From assembly GCA_963797485.1 (NCBI GenBank), contig CAWCPF010000003.1, positions 620,001 through 684,000 on the forward strand: a stretch of 64,000 nucleotides of DNA, read 5' to 3'. Source of the DNA: CAWAND01 sp963797485. GTDB taxonomy: Bacteria > Chloroflexota > Anaerolineae > Anaerolineales > E44-bin32. Under the pieces are notes generated by a model, which worked only from the letters and a program-made list of their open reading frames with translations, was not told where the DNA came from and searched no databases. The translations under genes were made by a program, and so were the position numbers. This document shows, in pieces, positions 52,871 through 62,748 of the stretch (positions are counted from its first letter, which is position 1; every line of letters begins with the position of its first letter).

Positions 52871-55800
52871 CCAACCAGGGAGGACGTGTGCAGAAATCCT
52901 ACGACCCGGAGGCGATTCGCCAGCGGTTTCAAGAAGCCGACCATCCAGGCCAGTGGCGCAGCCTTGAAGAGTTGGCAAAAACCGCCAACTTCCAGGATTG
53001 GCTGAAGTACGAGTTTCCGGCCGGGGCGGACCAGTGGGTCGACTCCATCACCCGCCGGGGTTTCTTGAAGCTCATGGCCGCATCGCTTGGCCTGGCCGGG
53101 TTGACCGCTTGTGTACGCTATCCCGAAGAAAAGATCGTGCCGTATGTCGACCCTCCCGAGGGGATGACGGTCGGCGTTCCGCAATACTATGCTTCGGCCG
53201 CGGTGCACGACGGCTATGCGTTCGGCGTCCTGGTTGAGAGCCATGAGGGGCGCCCGACCAAAGTCGAGGGCAATCCAGACCACCCCGCGAGTTCTGGGGC
53301 CACGGACATTTTTGCCCAGGCTAGCGTGCTGGATGTTTACGACCCGGACCGGGCCCAGGTCATCACCTACCGCGGACAGATCAAAACCTGGGCCGACTTC
53401 ACCGTCGATGTCGGACGGCTGCTGGAGGCTCAACAACGCAGCCAGGGTGCCGGGTTCCGTCTGCTGACCGGGACAATCACCTCTCCAACCCTGGCCGAAC
53501 AGATCGCCCAGTTCCTGAATGCCTTCCCCAAAGCGACCTGGCACCAATATCAACCCGTGAACCGGGACGGTTCCGTGGAAGGCTCTCGAATGGCCTTCGG
53601 CAGGCCTGTGGCCGCTCAGGTCCACTTCGACCAGGCCGATGTCATCCTGGCGTTGGATTCAGATTTCCTGTCCGAAGGGCCCGAGCGTGTCCGTTACACG
53701 CGGGACTTCACGGAGCGACGTAAAGTCCGCAGCGATCAGACGGACATGAACCGGCTGTATGTGGCCGAGCCTTCGCCCACCCTCACCGGCATGATGGCGG
53801 ATCACAGGCTTCGGATTCAGGCATCCCAGGTCGACGGGCTGTGCCGGTCGATCGCCGACCAGCTTGGCTTGGAGATTGATCTGCCGTCCGGCCTGTCGGC
53901 TGAGACGACCGATTGGGCCCGGGTGGTGGCGGATGATTTGCGCGCGTCTGCCGGCCGGGCCGTCGTCATGGTCGGGCGCGGCCAGCCGGCAGCCGTCCAT
54001 GCCCTGGTTCACGCCATCAATGATGCCTTGGGCGCGCCGGGGCATAGCCTGTCTTACACAGAGCCGCCTGAGGCGGCGCCTGCGGTTCAGGCTGAGTCGC
54101 TCGACCAGCTGACCGGGGCCATGCTATCCGGCGGCGTCGACGCGCTGGTGGTCTTGGGCACCAACCCGATCTATGCAACCCCTGCGGATGTCGACTTTAA
54201 GGCGGCGCTCGGAAAGGTCGGATTTAAGGCCTATCTGGGGGCCTATCCGGACGAAACGGCCGCCCTCTGCGATTGGCACATTCCGTCCGCACACGTGCTC
54301 GAATCCTGGAGTGATGCGTGTGCCTTCGATGGCACCATCACCATCCTTCAACCGTTGATTGAACCATTGTACGCAGGCAAATCTCCCCATGAGATTCTTG
54401 CTCTCCTGCTCGGGGAATCCGAGACGACGGCACATGACGTTGTGAGGGCCTATTGGCAGTCTCGGGCCCCGCTGGGCGAGGACTTCGAGCTGTTCTGGCG
54501 GCGCAGCCTGCACGATGGTTTCGTGGCTGGGTCGAGTTTGCCGGCAGTTACGCCCACACTGGCTGATCCGCTCGGCGGAGCGCCCAAATCGGCACCCGTT
54601 TCAACCGTCCAGGATCTTGAAATCGTCTTCCGCCCGGATCCAAGTGTTTGGGACGGTGCCTCAGCCAACAATGGCTGGCTCCAGGAACTTCCCAAGCCGC
54701 TCACCAAGCTGACCTGGGAAAATGTCGCCTGGGTCGCCCCGGCTACGGCCGCGCAGATGGGCCTGGATAATGGCGAGGTCGTCGAGCTCGAGTATCAGGG
54801 CCGCAATGTCCGTGCCCCCGTGTGGGTCATGCCGGGCCAGGTGCCCGGCTCGGTCACTGTCTTCCTGGGGTACGGCCGCCAGCTGGCCGGGCGGGTTGGG
54901 CAGGGTATCGGATACAGCGCGTACGAGCTGAGGACGTCAGCCAGTCCGTGGTTTGGCGGCGGTCTGACGATGCATTCAACTGGTGATCATGAGATCCTGG
55001 CGTCCACCCAGGATCATCACTCCATGGAGGGCCGCAACCTGGCGCGCGTCGAGACCCTCGACGCGTTCACATCCGGGAAAATCGAGCCCGAGGAGCCGCA
55101 AACCGAGAAGCCATCCCTCTACAACGCTTTCACGTACGACAAGGGATATGCGTGGGGCATGGCGATCGACTTGAGCGCCTGCACCGGGTGCAATGCCTGC
55201 ATCGCGGCGTGTGTCGCGGAGAACAACATCCCGGTCGTTGGCAAGGAACAGGTGAAGATCGGGCGTGAGATGCAGTGGTTGAGGGTGGACAGCTATTTCG
55301 CCGGCGATCCAGACAATCCGGAAGTGCTGCACCAGGCCGTGCCGTGCATGCAATGCGAGAACGCGCCCTGCGAGGTGGTCTGCCCCGTGGGTGCGACGGT
55401 GCACACAGCCGAGGGCCTGAACGACATGGTTTACAACCGCTGCGTGGGGACACGCTACTGCTCCAACAACTGCCCCTACAAGGTGCGCCACTTCAACTTC
55501 CTGCAGTTCTCGGATCAGACCACCGAAAGCCTGAAGATGGTGCGCAATCCAGATGTGACGGTGCGGTCGCGCGGGGTGATGGAAAAGTGCACCTACTGCG
55601 TGCAGCGCATCAGCCATACCCGCATCCAGGCCGAGGAAGAAGGCCGGGAGATCGAGGACGGAGAAATTCAGACGGCCTGCCAGCAGGCCTGCCCGGCGCA
55701 GGCCATCACCTTTGGCAACATCAACGATCAGAACAGTCAGGTGGCTTATCTCAAAGGTCAGGTGCACAACTACACCCTGTTGGCCGAGCTCAACACCCGT

Positions 55801-55872
55801 CCGCGCACGACCTATCTGTACCGCCTGAAGAACCCCAACCCGGAGCTAGCGAAGTTGGAGACGTCGGCCTGA
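52867..55872 (+). CDS. actB: alternative complex III subunit ActB, molybdopterin-like / iron-sulphur protein
   Basis: 1001-aa periplasmic-side subunit. The N-terminus has a twin-arginine motif (TRRGFLKLMAA) followed by LTAC, a possible lipidation Cys. The first ~700 residues are the molybdopterin-oxidoreductase-like fold, which in ACIII lacks the cofactor. The C-terminal ~270 hold four cysteine clusters: CTGCNACIAAC, CMQCENAPCEVVC, CVGTRYCSNNC and CTYC with CQQAC, for three 4Fe-4S and one 3Fe-4S centres as in known ACIII. ATG 52867 overlaps the actA stop (ATGA). Confidence 0.95.
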   Translation: MTNQGGRVQKSYDPEAIRQRFQEADHPGQWRSLEELAKTANFQDWLKYEFPAGADQWVDSITRRGFLKLMAASLGLAGLTACVRYPEEKIVPYVDPPEGMTVGVPQYYASAAVHDGYAFGVLVESHEGRPTKVEGNPDHPASSGATDIFAQASVLDVYDPDRAQVITYRGQIKTWADFTVDVGRLLEAQQRSQGAGFRLLTGTITSPTLAEQIAQFLNAFPKATWHQYQPVNRDGSVEGSRMAFGRPVAAQVHFDQADVILALDSDFLSEGPERVRYTRDFTERRKVRSDQTDMNRLYVAEPSPTLTGMMADHRLRIQASQVDGLCRSIADQLGLEIDLPSGLSAETTDWARVVADDLRASAGRAVVMVGRGQPAAVHALVHAINDALGAPGHSLSYTEPPEAAPAVQAESLDQLTGAMLSGGVDALVVLGTNPIYATPADVDFKAALGKVGFKAYLGAYPDETAALCDWHIPSAHVLESWSDACAFDGTITILQPLIEPLYAGKSPHEILALLLGESETTAHDVVRAYWQSRAPLGEDFELFWRRSLHDGFVAGSSLPAVTPTLADPLGGAPKSAPVSTVQDLEIVFRPDPSVWDGASANNGWLQELPKPLTKLTWENVAWVAPATAAQMGLDNGEVVELEYQGRNVRAPVWVMPGQVPGSVTVFLGYGRQLAGRVGQGIGYSAYELRTSASPWFGGGLTMHSTGDHEILASTQDHHSMEGRNLARVETLDAFTSGKIEPEEPQTEKPSLYNAFTYDKGYAWGMAIDLSACTGCNACIAACVAENNIPVVGKEQVKIGREMQWLRVDSYFAGDPDNPEVLHQAVPCMQCENAPCEVVCPVGATVHTAEGLNDMVYNRCVGTRYCSNNCPYKVRHFNFLQFSDQTTESLKMVRNPDVTVRSRGVMEKCTYCVQRISHTRIQAEEEGREIEDGEIQTACQQACPAQAITFGNINDQNSQVAYLKGQVHNYTLLAELNTRPRTTYLYRLKNPNPELAKLETSA

Positions 55873-55894
55873 CGTCGGCGAGAGAGACCGCTAA

Positions 55895-57305
55895 ATGACT
55901 GTCGAAGGTCGAGCCGAAAGACCGCAATCAGACAACCCGGTCATCAAGGGACTGCTTCACCCTGGGCAGACGTACGCGTCCGTGACCGAAAAGATCACCT
56001 CGGTTGTCTTGACGCGGAACACCCCGCTGGCGTGGCTGATCGGCTTCGCCGTGGCTGGGACGCTCTTGATGGTCTTCCTCTTTGCCGCCACCTACCTGTT
56101 CTACAAGGGAGTTGGGATCTGGGGCATCATGATCCCCGTCGGCTGGGGTTTTGCCATTACCAACTTCGTGTGGTGGATTGGGATCGGCCATGCCGGCACA
56201 CTGATCTCGGCCATCCTGCTGCTCTTCCGCCAGGAGTGGCGCAACTCCATCAACCGTTTCGCTGAGGCCATGACGATTTTCGCCGTGGCCGCGGCCGGCA
56301 TGTTCCCCATCCTGCACATGGGTCGCCCGTGGTTTGGCTACTTTTTGATGCCTTACCCGAACACCATGGGCCTATGGCCAAATTGGCGCAGCCCGCTGGT
56401 GTGGGACTTGTTTGCGATCACCACATATGGCACGGTCTCGGTCCTGTTCTGGTTCGTCGGTCTGGTGCCGGATCTGGCTGCCATGCGCGACCGGGCGAAA
56501 AACCGTCGTGCTCCAGATGGCGTACGGCGTGCTGGCCATGGGTTGGCGCGGCTCGGCGCGTCACTGGGAACACTACAAGGTGTCCTACTTCTTGCTGGCT
56601 GCTCTGGCCACGCCTCTGGTGGTGTCGGTGCACAGCATCGTCAGCCTCGACTTTGCCTACGGCCTGGTCCCCGGATGGCATTCGACCATCTTCCCGCCCT
56701 TCTTTGTGGCCGGTGCCATTTACTCCGGTTTCGCCATGGTATTCACGATCGCCATCCCTCTGCGCAAGATCTTCCACCTTGAAGGCTTGATCACCATGAA
56801 GCACATGGATTACATGGCCAAGGTGATGCTGGCGACCGGCTTGATCGTTGCCTATGGTTATGCCATGGAGCTTTTCATGGGCTGGTACAGCGGCAGCTTG
56901 TTTGAGAGCTACCTGATCCAGTACCGGGCGTTCGGGCCCGACGGGATTCTGTACTGGCTGTTGATCCTGATCAATGTGGTTCTGGTCCAGACGTTGTGGT
57001 TTCCGCAAGTGCGGCGCAGCCTACCAGCCTTGTTCGTCTTGTCGATCGTCATCAACATCGGCATGTGGCTTGAGCGTTTTATCATCATCGTCGTCAGCCT
57101 GCAGCGGGACTTCTTGCCTTCGTCATGGGGCCAGTTCTCGCCAACGATTTGGGACTTTGCCATCCTGTTCGGTTCAATTGGCTTCTTCTTCACGATGATG
57201 TTCCTTTTCATCCGATCTCTGCCGTCAATCTCCATGTTCGAGGTGCGCGAGTTGCTCCACCGAAGTGCGCCCGGGACTGAGGCGCAGCCTCAAGGCTCAC
57301 CCTGA
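55895..57305 (+). CDS. actC: alternative complex III subunit ActC, NrfD/PsrC-like quinol-binding (one frameshift)
   Basis: Membrane subunit of ~469 aa with ten transmembrane helices. NrfD-like motifs: GWGFAITNFVWWIGIGHAGTLISAILLLFRQEWR, WPNWRSPLVWD, VSVHSIVSLDFAYGLVPGWHSTIFPPFFVAGAI and MWLERFIIIV. One extra base near 56507 breaks the frame; removal reads RAKNRVLQMAYGVLAMGWRGS, as in homologues. Everything else in the operon is in order, so a real mutation is unlikely. Confidence 0.93.
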
Positions 57306-57865
57306 TGATTGCTGAAGGCGAGAGTGTGCACAGCACGACCGAGTTGTATGGCCTGATGGCCGAGTTCACCGACGCCGACAGGTTGGTGGAAGCCTCTCGG
57401 CGAGTGCGCCAGGAGGGTTTCGAGGCCTTTGACGCCTACAGCCCATTCCCGGTTGAGGGCCTGGGAGAGGCGGTCGGTCACAAGCGCAGTGTCATCCCCC
57501 TGCTGGTCTTCGGAGGCGGGGTGACCGGCGCCGTCGCGGCCCTGGCCATGATGTACAGCTCGGCGGTCATCTTTTACCCAATCAACTCTGGGGGCCGGCC
57601 GCTCAACAGCTGGCCGGCTTGGATTCCGATCACTTTCGAGCTAACGATCTTGTTTGCATCCTTGACGGCCGTTGTGAGCATGTTCTTTTTCAACCGGCTC
57701 CCGATGCCGTACCATCCCGTCTTCAATGTGCCCGCCTTCCAGCGCGCCAGCCAGGATCAATTCTTCTTGTGCATCGAAGCCAAGGATCCGAAGTTCGATC
57801 TGGCCCAGACGCGGAGCTTTCTGCAGGGATTGGGATCGATTGAGGTTTCCGACGTTGCTGCCTGA
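57305..57865 (+). CDS. actD: alternative complex III subunit ActD (DUF3341)
   Basis: 186 aa with two transmembrane helices (VIPLLVFGGGVTGAVAALAMM and ITFELTILFASLTAVVSMFFF). Soluble N-terminus (YGLMAEFTDADRLVEASRRVRQEGFEAFDAYSPFPVEGL) and the conserved FYPINSGGRPLNSWPAWIPITFEL, typical of DUF3341. Structural subunit without cofactors. TGATG overlap with actC. Confidence 0.94.
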   Translation: MIAEGESVHSTTELYGLMAEFTDADRLVEASRRVRQEGFEAFDAYSPFPVEGLGEAVGHKRSVIPLLVFGGGVTGAVAALAMMYSSAVIFYPINSGGRPLNSWPAWIPITFELTILFASLTAVVSMFFFNRLPMPYHPVFNVPAFQRASQDQFFLCIEAKDPKFDLAQTRSFLQGLGSIEVSDVAA

Positions 57866-57909
57866 AACTCGGACCCGAATGGGCAGCGGCGCGTCTTTGG
57901 GCTACCGCC

Positions 57910-58473
57910 ATGCTGGCCCTGGTGGGCATGGCGTCTCTGGCCGCCTGCCAGCCGGCCATGACCGACCAGCCCCGGTTCGAGCCGTTGGAAGCCAATCCCT
58001 TCTTCGCCAACGACATGTCGGCGCGGCCGCTCGAGGCCGATACGGTGGCCAGGGGCCAGTTGAATGCCAACTCCGTCTACTACACCGGCAAGACGACCGA
58101 CGGGGACGACGTGACCGACATCCCGGTCCCCGTTACGGCGGAATTACTCCAACGCGGGCAGGAGCGGTTTCAGATCTACTGCGCGCCGTGCCATGGCCTG
58201 GTCGGTGAGGGGAATGGAATCGTGGTGCAGCGCGGCTTCCCGGCGCCGCCCAGCTATCACATAGACCGGCTGCGCAATGCTCCCGCAGGCCACTTCTTCG
58301 ATGTCATCACGCATGGCTTTGGGCGCATGTTTGATTACTCCGATCGCGTGGCGCCGGCGGATCGTTGGGCGATCGTCGCCTATATCCGAGTGCTGCAGTA
58401 CAGCCAAGACGTGCCGGTTAACACGCTGCCTTCTGATATTCAGGAGCAGCTGAAAGGTCAGGCCACACCGTGA
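57910..58473 (+). CDS. actE: alternative complex III subunit ActE, monohaem cytochrome c lipoprotein
   Basis: 187 aa. Lipobox LAAC at residues 10-13 and haem motif CAPCH with the partner Met region (GFGRMFDYSDRVAPADRWAIVAYIRVLQ). The ATG at 57910 leaves only 12 residues before the Cys and no positive n-region. In-frame upstream sequence (KLGPEWAAARLWATA) would supply one but lacks a normal start codon. The stop overlaps the actF GTG. Confidence 0.92.
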   Translation: MLALVGMASLAACQPAMTDQPRFEPLEANPFFANDMSARPLEADTVARGQLNANSVYYTGKTTDGDDVTDIPVPVTAELLQRGQERFQIYCAPCHGLVGEGNGIVVQRGFPAPPSYHIDRLRNAPAGHFFDVITHGFGRMFDYSDRVAPADRWAIVAYIRVLQYSQDVPVNTLPSDIQEQLKGQATP

Positions 58474-59667
58474 GGGTTCTGGACACCGCCTCGGACACGC
58501 TGACCAAGATCCAGCGCTGGTCGCTGCTCGTGGTCGTTGCCGTGGGCGCGCTGGCGCTCTACGGGGCCTTTGGGGACAGCCAGCAGTTCTTCAGGTCCTA
58601 CCTTCTGGCGTATGTCTTCTGGGTCAACCTCAGCCTGGGTTTCCTCGGGCTAACGCTGTTGCATCAACTATCTGGGGGACGGTGGGGTGACTTGGTCCAG
58701 AGGTTGTTTGAAGCGGGAACCAATACGCTGCCGCTGATGGCGCTGGCTTTCATTCCCATTGCCCTCAACCTGCCCCGTATCTATCCGTGGGCAGTTCCAG
58801 GTGTGGTGGCCGCGGATCCGTTGCTGACGCACAAGGCCATTTACCTCAACCCCATGGCCTTCATCGGCCGCACGGCGTTTTACTTTGTGCTCTGGATAGG
58901 GTTCGCCTGGCTCATGAACCGGTGGTGGCGTGCGCGCGACCAGGGCCGCGTCGGACCGACCGTCCGCGTCGGAGCAGGGATTTGGCGGACTGGCCCTGGT
59001 GGCCTTCGTTCTGACCGCTTCGTTTGCCTCGTTTGACTGGGTCATGAGCCTGGAACCCGATTGGTACTCGAGCATTTACGGGTTGATCTTCATCGTCGGC
59101 GAGGCCCTGGCGGCCCTGACCTTTACCATCTTCATGCTGTCGAGGCTGGTGGGCGGGGATCTGGCGGCCGAGTCGGACGTGAAGGGGGTGGAGGGCTATC
59201 CTCGGCCGGTGGTGGATTTGCGCAACCTGACGGTAGCCTTTGTGGTGCTGTGGGCGTACATGCAATTCTCTCAATTCATCATCACCTGGTCGGGCAACAC
59301 CGATGAAGAGATTGTCTGGGTGCTCCACCGCGGCACCGGCGGCTGGCAGGCGGTCACGTTGACGTTGATTGTGCTGCATTTCTTCCTGCCTCTGCTGCTG
59401 CTAATTTCGCCGCCCCTCAAGCGAAGCTTCAAAGCCCTGGCGGGCCTGGCGGGCGTGATCTTTGTGCTCCGCTGGTTAGAGACTTTCTGGATGGCGATGC
59501 CCGCCTACTACACGCAGGGCCTGACCATACATTGGATGGACATCGCCGTGAGCCTCGTCGTTGGTGGCTTGTGGATCGGTTGGTTTGCGACTTTGTTGCG
59601 CCGTGCCCCGGCGCCTTTGATAAACGTGCCCAAGTCGAGCCGAAGGGAAGCCCTCGAAGGTGGCTGA
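58470..59667 (+). CDS. actF: alternative complex III subunit ActF, second quinone-site membrane subunit (one frameshift)
   Basis: ~398-aa polytopic subunit with about ten transmembrane helices, structurally a shorter relative of ActC. Motifs: FWVNLSLGFLGLTLLHQLSGGRWGD, NTLPLMALAFIPI, FASFDWVMSLEPDWYSSIYGLIFIVGEALAAL, WAYMQFSQFIITWSGNTDEEIVWV. One extra base between about 58925 and 58975 breaks the frame, in a loop after FAWLMNRWWRARD. GTG start 58470 overlaps the actE stop. Confidence 0.92.
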
Positions 59668-60082
59668 GTTAGATCCGCATCACGCAAGCGGTCCCGGTCA
59701 ACCGGGTTACGAGACCAAAGACGCATCGGCCCGAGGCGTGACGCTGGCCGCCGCGGGCCTGATGCTGTTGTTGGTGTTTTCTCTGGTCGTGGTGGCTGGG
59801 CTGATGGCCTACTTCCGGCAACAGGTTGTGGCGGTAGGACCGGAAGCCACGGCCGTGACCCCGCCGAGCCCAAGGCTGCAAGTCGACCCGGCGGCGGAGC
59901 GCCAGGCTATACAGGCCACTCAAGTGACTCAATTGAACAGCTACGGCTGGGTAGACCAACAAGCTGGGATTGCCCATATCCCCATTGACGAGGCCATGCA
60001 GATCATCGCCGAGCACGGGGTTCCCACCCTGGCTCCCACGCCGACGCCGGATGAAACGCCGACACCAACAGGATCTCCATAA
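59660..60082 (+). CDS. small membrane protein between the ACIII and oxidase genes
   Basis: 140 aa with one transmembrane helix (residues ~28-50), a short periplasmic linker, then LNSYGWVDQQAGIAHIPIDEAMQIIAEHGVP and a Thr/Pro tail. The YGWVD...IPIDEAM motif recurs in small proteins next to haem-copper oxidase and Sco genes of other phyla; its role is unknown. GTG 59660 overlaps the actF end by eight bases, so it belongs to the operon. A subunit or assembly factor of the ACIII-caa3 assembly is plausible. Confidence 0.75.
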   Translation: MAELDPHHASGPGQPGYETKDASARGVTLAAAGLMLLLVFSLVVVAGLMAYFRQQVVAVGPEATAVTPPSPRLQVDPAAERQAIQATQVTQLNSYGWVDQQAGIAHIPIDEAMQIIAEHGVPTLAPTPTPDETPTPTGSP

Positions 60083-60166
60083 GGTGGCCCAGTTGTCACA
60101 CGCCCGATTGAATTTGAACGTCTCATCGTCCATGTCTCGTGCCGCTGGCGCAGCCGGGAACGAGTC

Positions 60167-61096
60167 ATGACCGGATTCACCTTACTCCCGCCCGAAGCCT
60201 CGACTATGGCGATCCAGGTCGATGGGTTGTTCTACGCCCTGCTCGGCCTGTCCGTCTTCTTCATACTGCTGATTGCGGGTTTGATCCTGTACTTCGGCCT
60301 GCGCTATCGCCAGGGTTCGAATGCCGATCGCTCGGGAAAGCAGGACAACAACTATCGCCTGGAAGCCACATGGGCCGTGGTCCCATTTGTGCTCAGCCTG
60401 GGCATCTTTGTGTGGGCCGGAAACCTGTTCTTCAAGGATCACAATCCACCGCCGGGCTCGGTTGACATTTATGTCGTCGGCAAGCAGTGGATGTGGAAAG
60501 TCCAGCACACCAATGGTTACCGGGAGATCAACGAGCTGCATGTCCCGGCTGGCCAACCTGTCCGTTTGCTCATGACGTCCGAAGACGTCATTCACAGCTT
60601 TTTCGTGCCCGCCTTTCGTATCAAGCAGGATGTGCTGCCCGGCCGCACGACCGAGCTGTGGTTCCAGCCAACCGAGCCCGGGACATATCCACTGTTTTGT
60701 GCCGAGTTCTGCGGCATGGGGCACTCGTCCATGATCGGGCAAATCGTGGTCATGACGCAGGTGGATTACGAGGAGTGGCTGAATCTGGGCGGCGTGGCGG
60801 CTCAGGAAGGCATGACGTCCGGGGAGCAGCTCTTCAACCAGTTTGGATGCATCTCGTGCCACCGGCCGGACGGTCAAGGTGTGGCGCCGTCCCTGGTCGG
60901 CGCGTTCGGCACAGAGGTCAAACTCGAATCGGGCGGCTCAGTCGTGGTGGATGACGCCTACGTCCGAGAATCCATCCGTTCGCCGCTGGCCAAGGTCGTG
61001 GCCGGCTACGAGCCGGTGATGCCCGATTTCGATGGCCAGATCAACGACCAACAGCTCACCGACTTGGTGACCTACATCAAATCGCTGGCCCAGTGA
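60167..61096 (+). CDS. coxB: cytochrome c oxidase subunit II, caa3 type with fused cytochrome c
   Basis: 309 aa. Two transmembrane helices (LFYALLGLSVFFILLIAGLIL, WAVVPFVLSLGIFVWAGNLFF) are followed by the CuA cupredoxin domain: His in EDVIHSFFVPAF and CAEFCGMGHSSM. A C-terminal cytochrome c domain has haem motif CISCH and the axial-Met region YEPVMPDFDGQI. The fused haem lets the oxidase take electrons directly from ActA/ActE or soluble cytochrome c. Confidence 0.95.
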   Translation: MTGFTLLPPEASTMAIQVDGLFYALLGLSVFFILLIAGLILYFGLRYRQGSNADRSGKQDNNYRLEATWAVVPFVLSLGIFVWAGNLFFKDHNPPPGSVDIYVVGKQWMWKVQHTNGYREINELHVPAGQPVRLLMTSEDVIHSFFVPAFRIKQDVLPGRTTELWFQPTEPGTYPLFCAEFCGMGHSSMIGQIVVMTQVDYEEWLNLGGVAAQEGMTSGEQLFNQFGCISCHRPDGQGVAPSLVGAFGTEVKLESGGSVVVDDAYVRESIRSPLAKVVAGYEPVMPDFDGQINDQQLTDLVTYIKSLAQ

Positions 61097-61119
61097 TGGC
61101 CCAGTTCAGGGGCTAGGGA

Positions 61120-62748
61120 ATGACGACGACACAAACCCGTTCCAAACCGAACTACCTGAACGTCAGCAGCACAGTGCAGTCCTGGCTGCTCACCACCGAT
61201 CATAAGCGGATCGGCATCCTGTACCTGTTCTCGATCATCGTCTTCTTTGCGATTGCCGGGACGGCCGCAGCGATGATCCGGCTTGAGCTGCTGACCCCGC
61301 GGGGAGACCTGGTCCAGCCTGAGACCTACAACAAGCTGTTCACGATGCACGGTGTGGTCATGGTTTGGTTCTTCCTCATCCCGGCCATACCCGGTGTGTT
61401 GGGCAATTTCCTGATCCCGATGATGATCGGGGCCAAGGATGTCGCCTTCCCGAGGTTGAATTTGGCCAGCTGGTACGTCTTCATGCTGGGCGGGTTCTTC
61501 ACCTTGGGTGCCGTGGCCACCGGAGGCATCGACACCGGTTGGACGTTCTATGTGCCCTACAGCACGCTCTACAGCAACTCGTCGGTCGTCCTGGCCACGG
61601 CCGGGGTGTTCATAGTCGGCTTCTCGTCGATCTTCACCGGCCTGAACTTCATCGTCACCATTCACAAGCTGCGCGCCCCAGGCATGACCTGGTTCCGGCT
61701 GCCGCTGTTTGTGTGGGCGCACTACGCCACGAGTTTGATCCTGGTGCTGGCGACGCCCATCCTGGCGATTACGGTCCTGCTGATTGGCGTGGACCACGCG
61801 TTTCATATCGGCTTCTTCGACCCGAGCACGGGCGGGGATCCCATTCTGTATCAGCACTTGTTCTGGTTCTACAGCCATCCTGCGGTGTACATCATGATTT
61901 TGCCCGGGATGGGGGTCATCAGCGAACTGATTTCGGCCTTCAGCCACAACCGGGTGTTCGGTTATAAGGCCGTGGCCTTCTCGAGCCTGGCCATCGCCGC
62001 CCTGGGTTTCATGGTGTGGGGACACCACATGTTTGTGTCCGGCCAGTCGCCCTACGCCAGCACCGTGTTTTCATTCCTGAGTTTTGTCGTGGCGGTCCCG
62101 TCAGCGGTGAAAGTCTTCAACTGGATCGCCACGTTGAACAAGGGACGGATTGCATTTCAAACTCCGATGCTGTATGCGCTGGGTTTCATCGGACTGTTTA
62201 CCGTGGGTGGTCTGACCGGGGTCATGCTGGCTTCGCTGGCCTTCGACGTGCACGTGACCGATACGTACTTTGTGGTGGCTCATTTCCACTACATCATGGT
62301 TGGATCGACGGTCATGGCCTTCTTGGGGGGCATGCATTATTGGTTCCCCAAGATCACCGGAAAGATGTACCCGGAGATGTGGGGCAGGTTTGCAGCCATC
62401 ATCATCTTCGTCGGGTTCAACCTGACGTTCTTCCCACAGTTCATCCTGGGCTTGAATGGCATGCCCCGGCGCTACTATGCGTATCCGGACCAGTTCCAGG
62501 TCCTGAACGTGGCTTCAACTGCGGGGGCATCCATTTTGGCCATCGGCTACATCCTGCCGGTGGTCTACTTGGTGTGGTCGATCTTCAAGGGCGCGCCAGC
62601 GCCCGACAATCCGTGGGGCTCGCCAAGTCTGGAGTGGCAGACCAGCTCACCGCCTCCGAAAGACAATTTCGACGAAACCCCGGTTGTGACCCACGAGGCC
62701 TACTACTACCCGCCGGAGGGGCGGGCCGAAGGAGCCCTGGATGGCTGA
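61120..62748 (+). CDS. coxA: cytochrome c oxidase subunit I, A2 type
   Basis: 542-aa haem-copper catalytic subunit with twelve helices. Haem ligands: His in FTMHGVVM (low-spin) and HFHYIMVG (high-spin and low-spin pair). CuB site: HPAVY with the cross-linked Tyr, and GHHMFVSGQ. YSHPAVYIMILPG replaces the GHPEVY of A1 enzymes, so the helix VI glutamate is absent and a YS motif is present, the definition of A2 oxidases. KNX-type proton path consistent. The stop overlaps coxC by eight bases. Confidence 0.96.
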   Translation: MTTTQTRSKPNYLNVSSTVQSWLLTTDHKRIGILYLFSIIVFFAIAGTAAAMIRLELLTPRGDLVQPETYNKLFTMHGVVMVWFFLIPAIPGVLGNFLIPMMIGAKDVAFPRLNLASWYVFMLGGFFTLGAVATGGIDTGWTFYVPYSTLYSNSSVVLATAGVFIVGFSSIFTGLNFIVTIHKLRAPGMTWFRLPLFVWAHYATSLILVLATPILAITVLLIGVDHAFHIGFFDPSTGGDPILYQHLFWFYSHPAVYIMILPGMGVISELISAFSHNRVFGYKAVAFSSLAIAALGFMVWGHHMFVSGQSPYASTVFSFLSFVVAVPSAVKVFNWIATLNKGRIAFQTPMLYALGFIGLFTVGGLTGVMLASLAFDVHVTDTYFVVAHFHYIMVGSTVMAFLGGMHYWFPKITGKMYPEMWGRFAAIIIFVGFNLTFFPQFILGLNGMPRRYYAYPDQFQVLNVASTAGASILAIGYILPVVYLVWSIFKGAPAPDNPWGSPSLEWQTSSPPPKDNFDETPVVTHEAYYYPPEGRAEGALDG

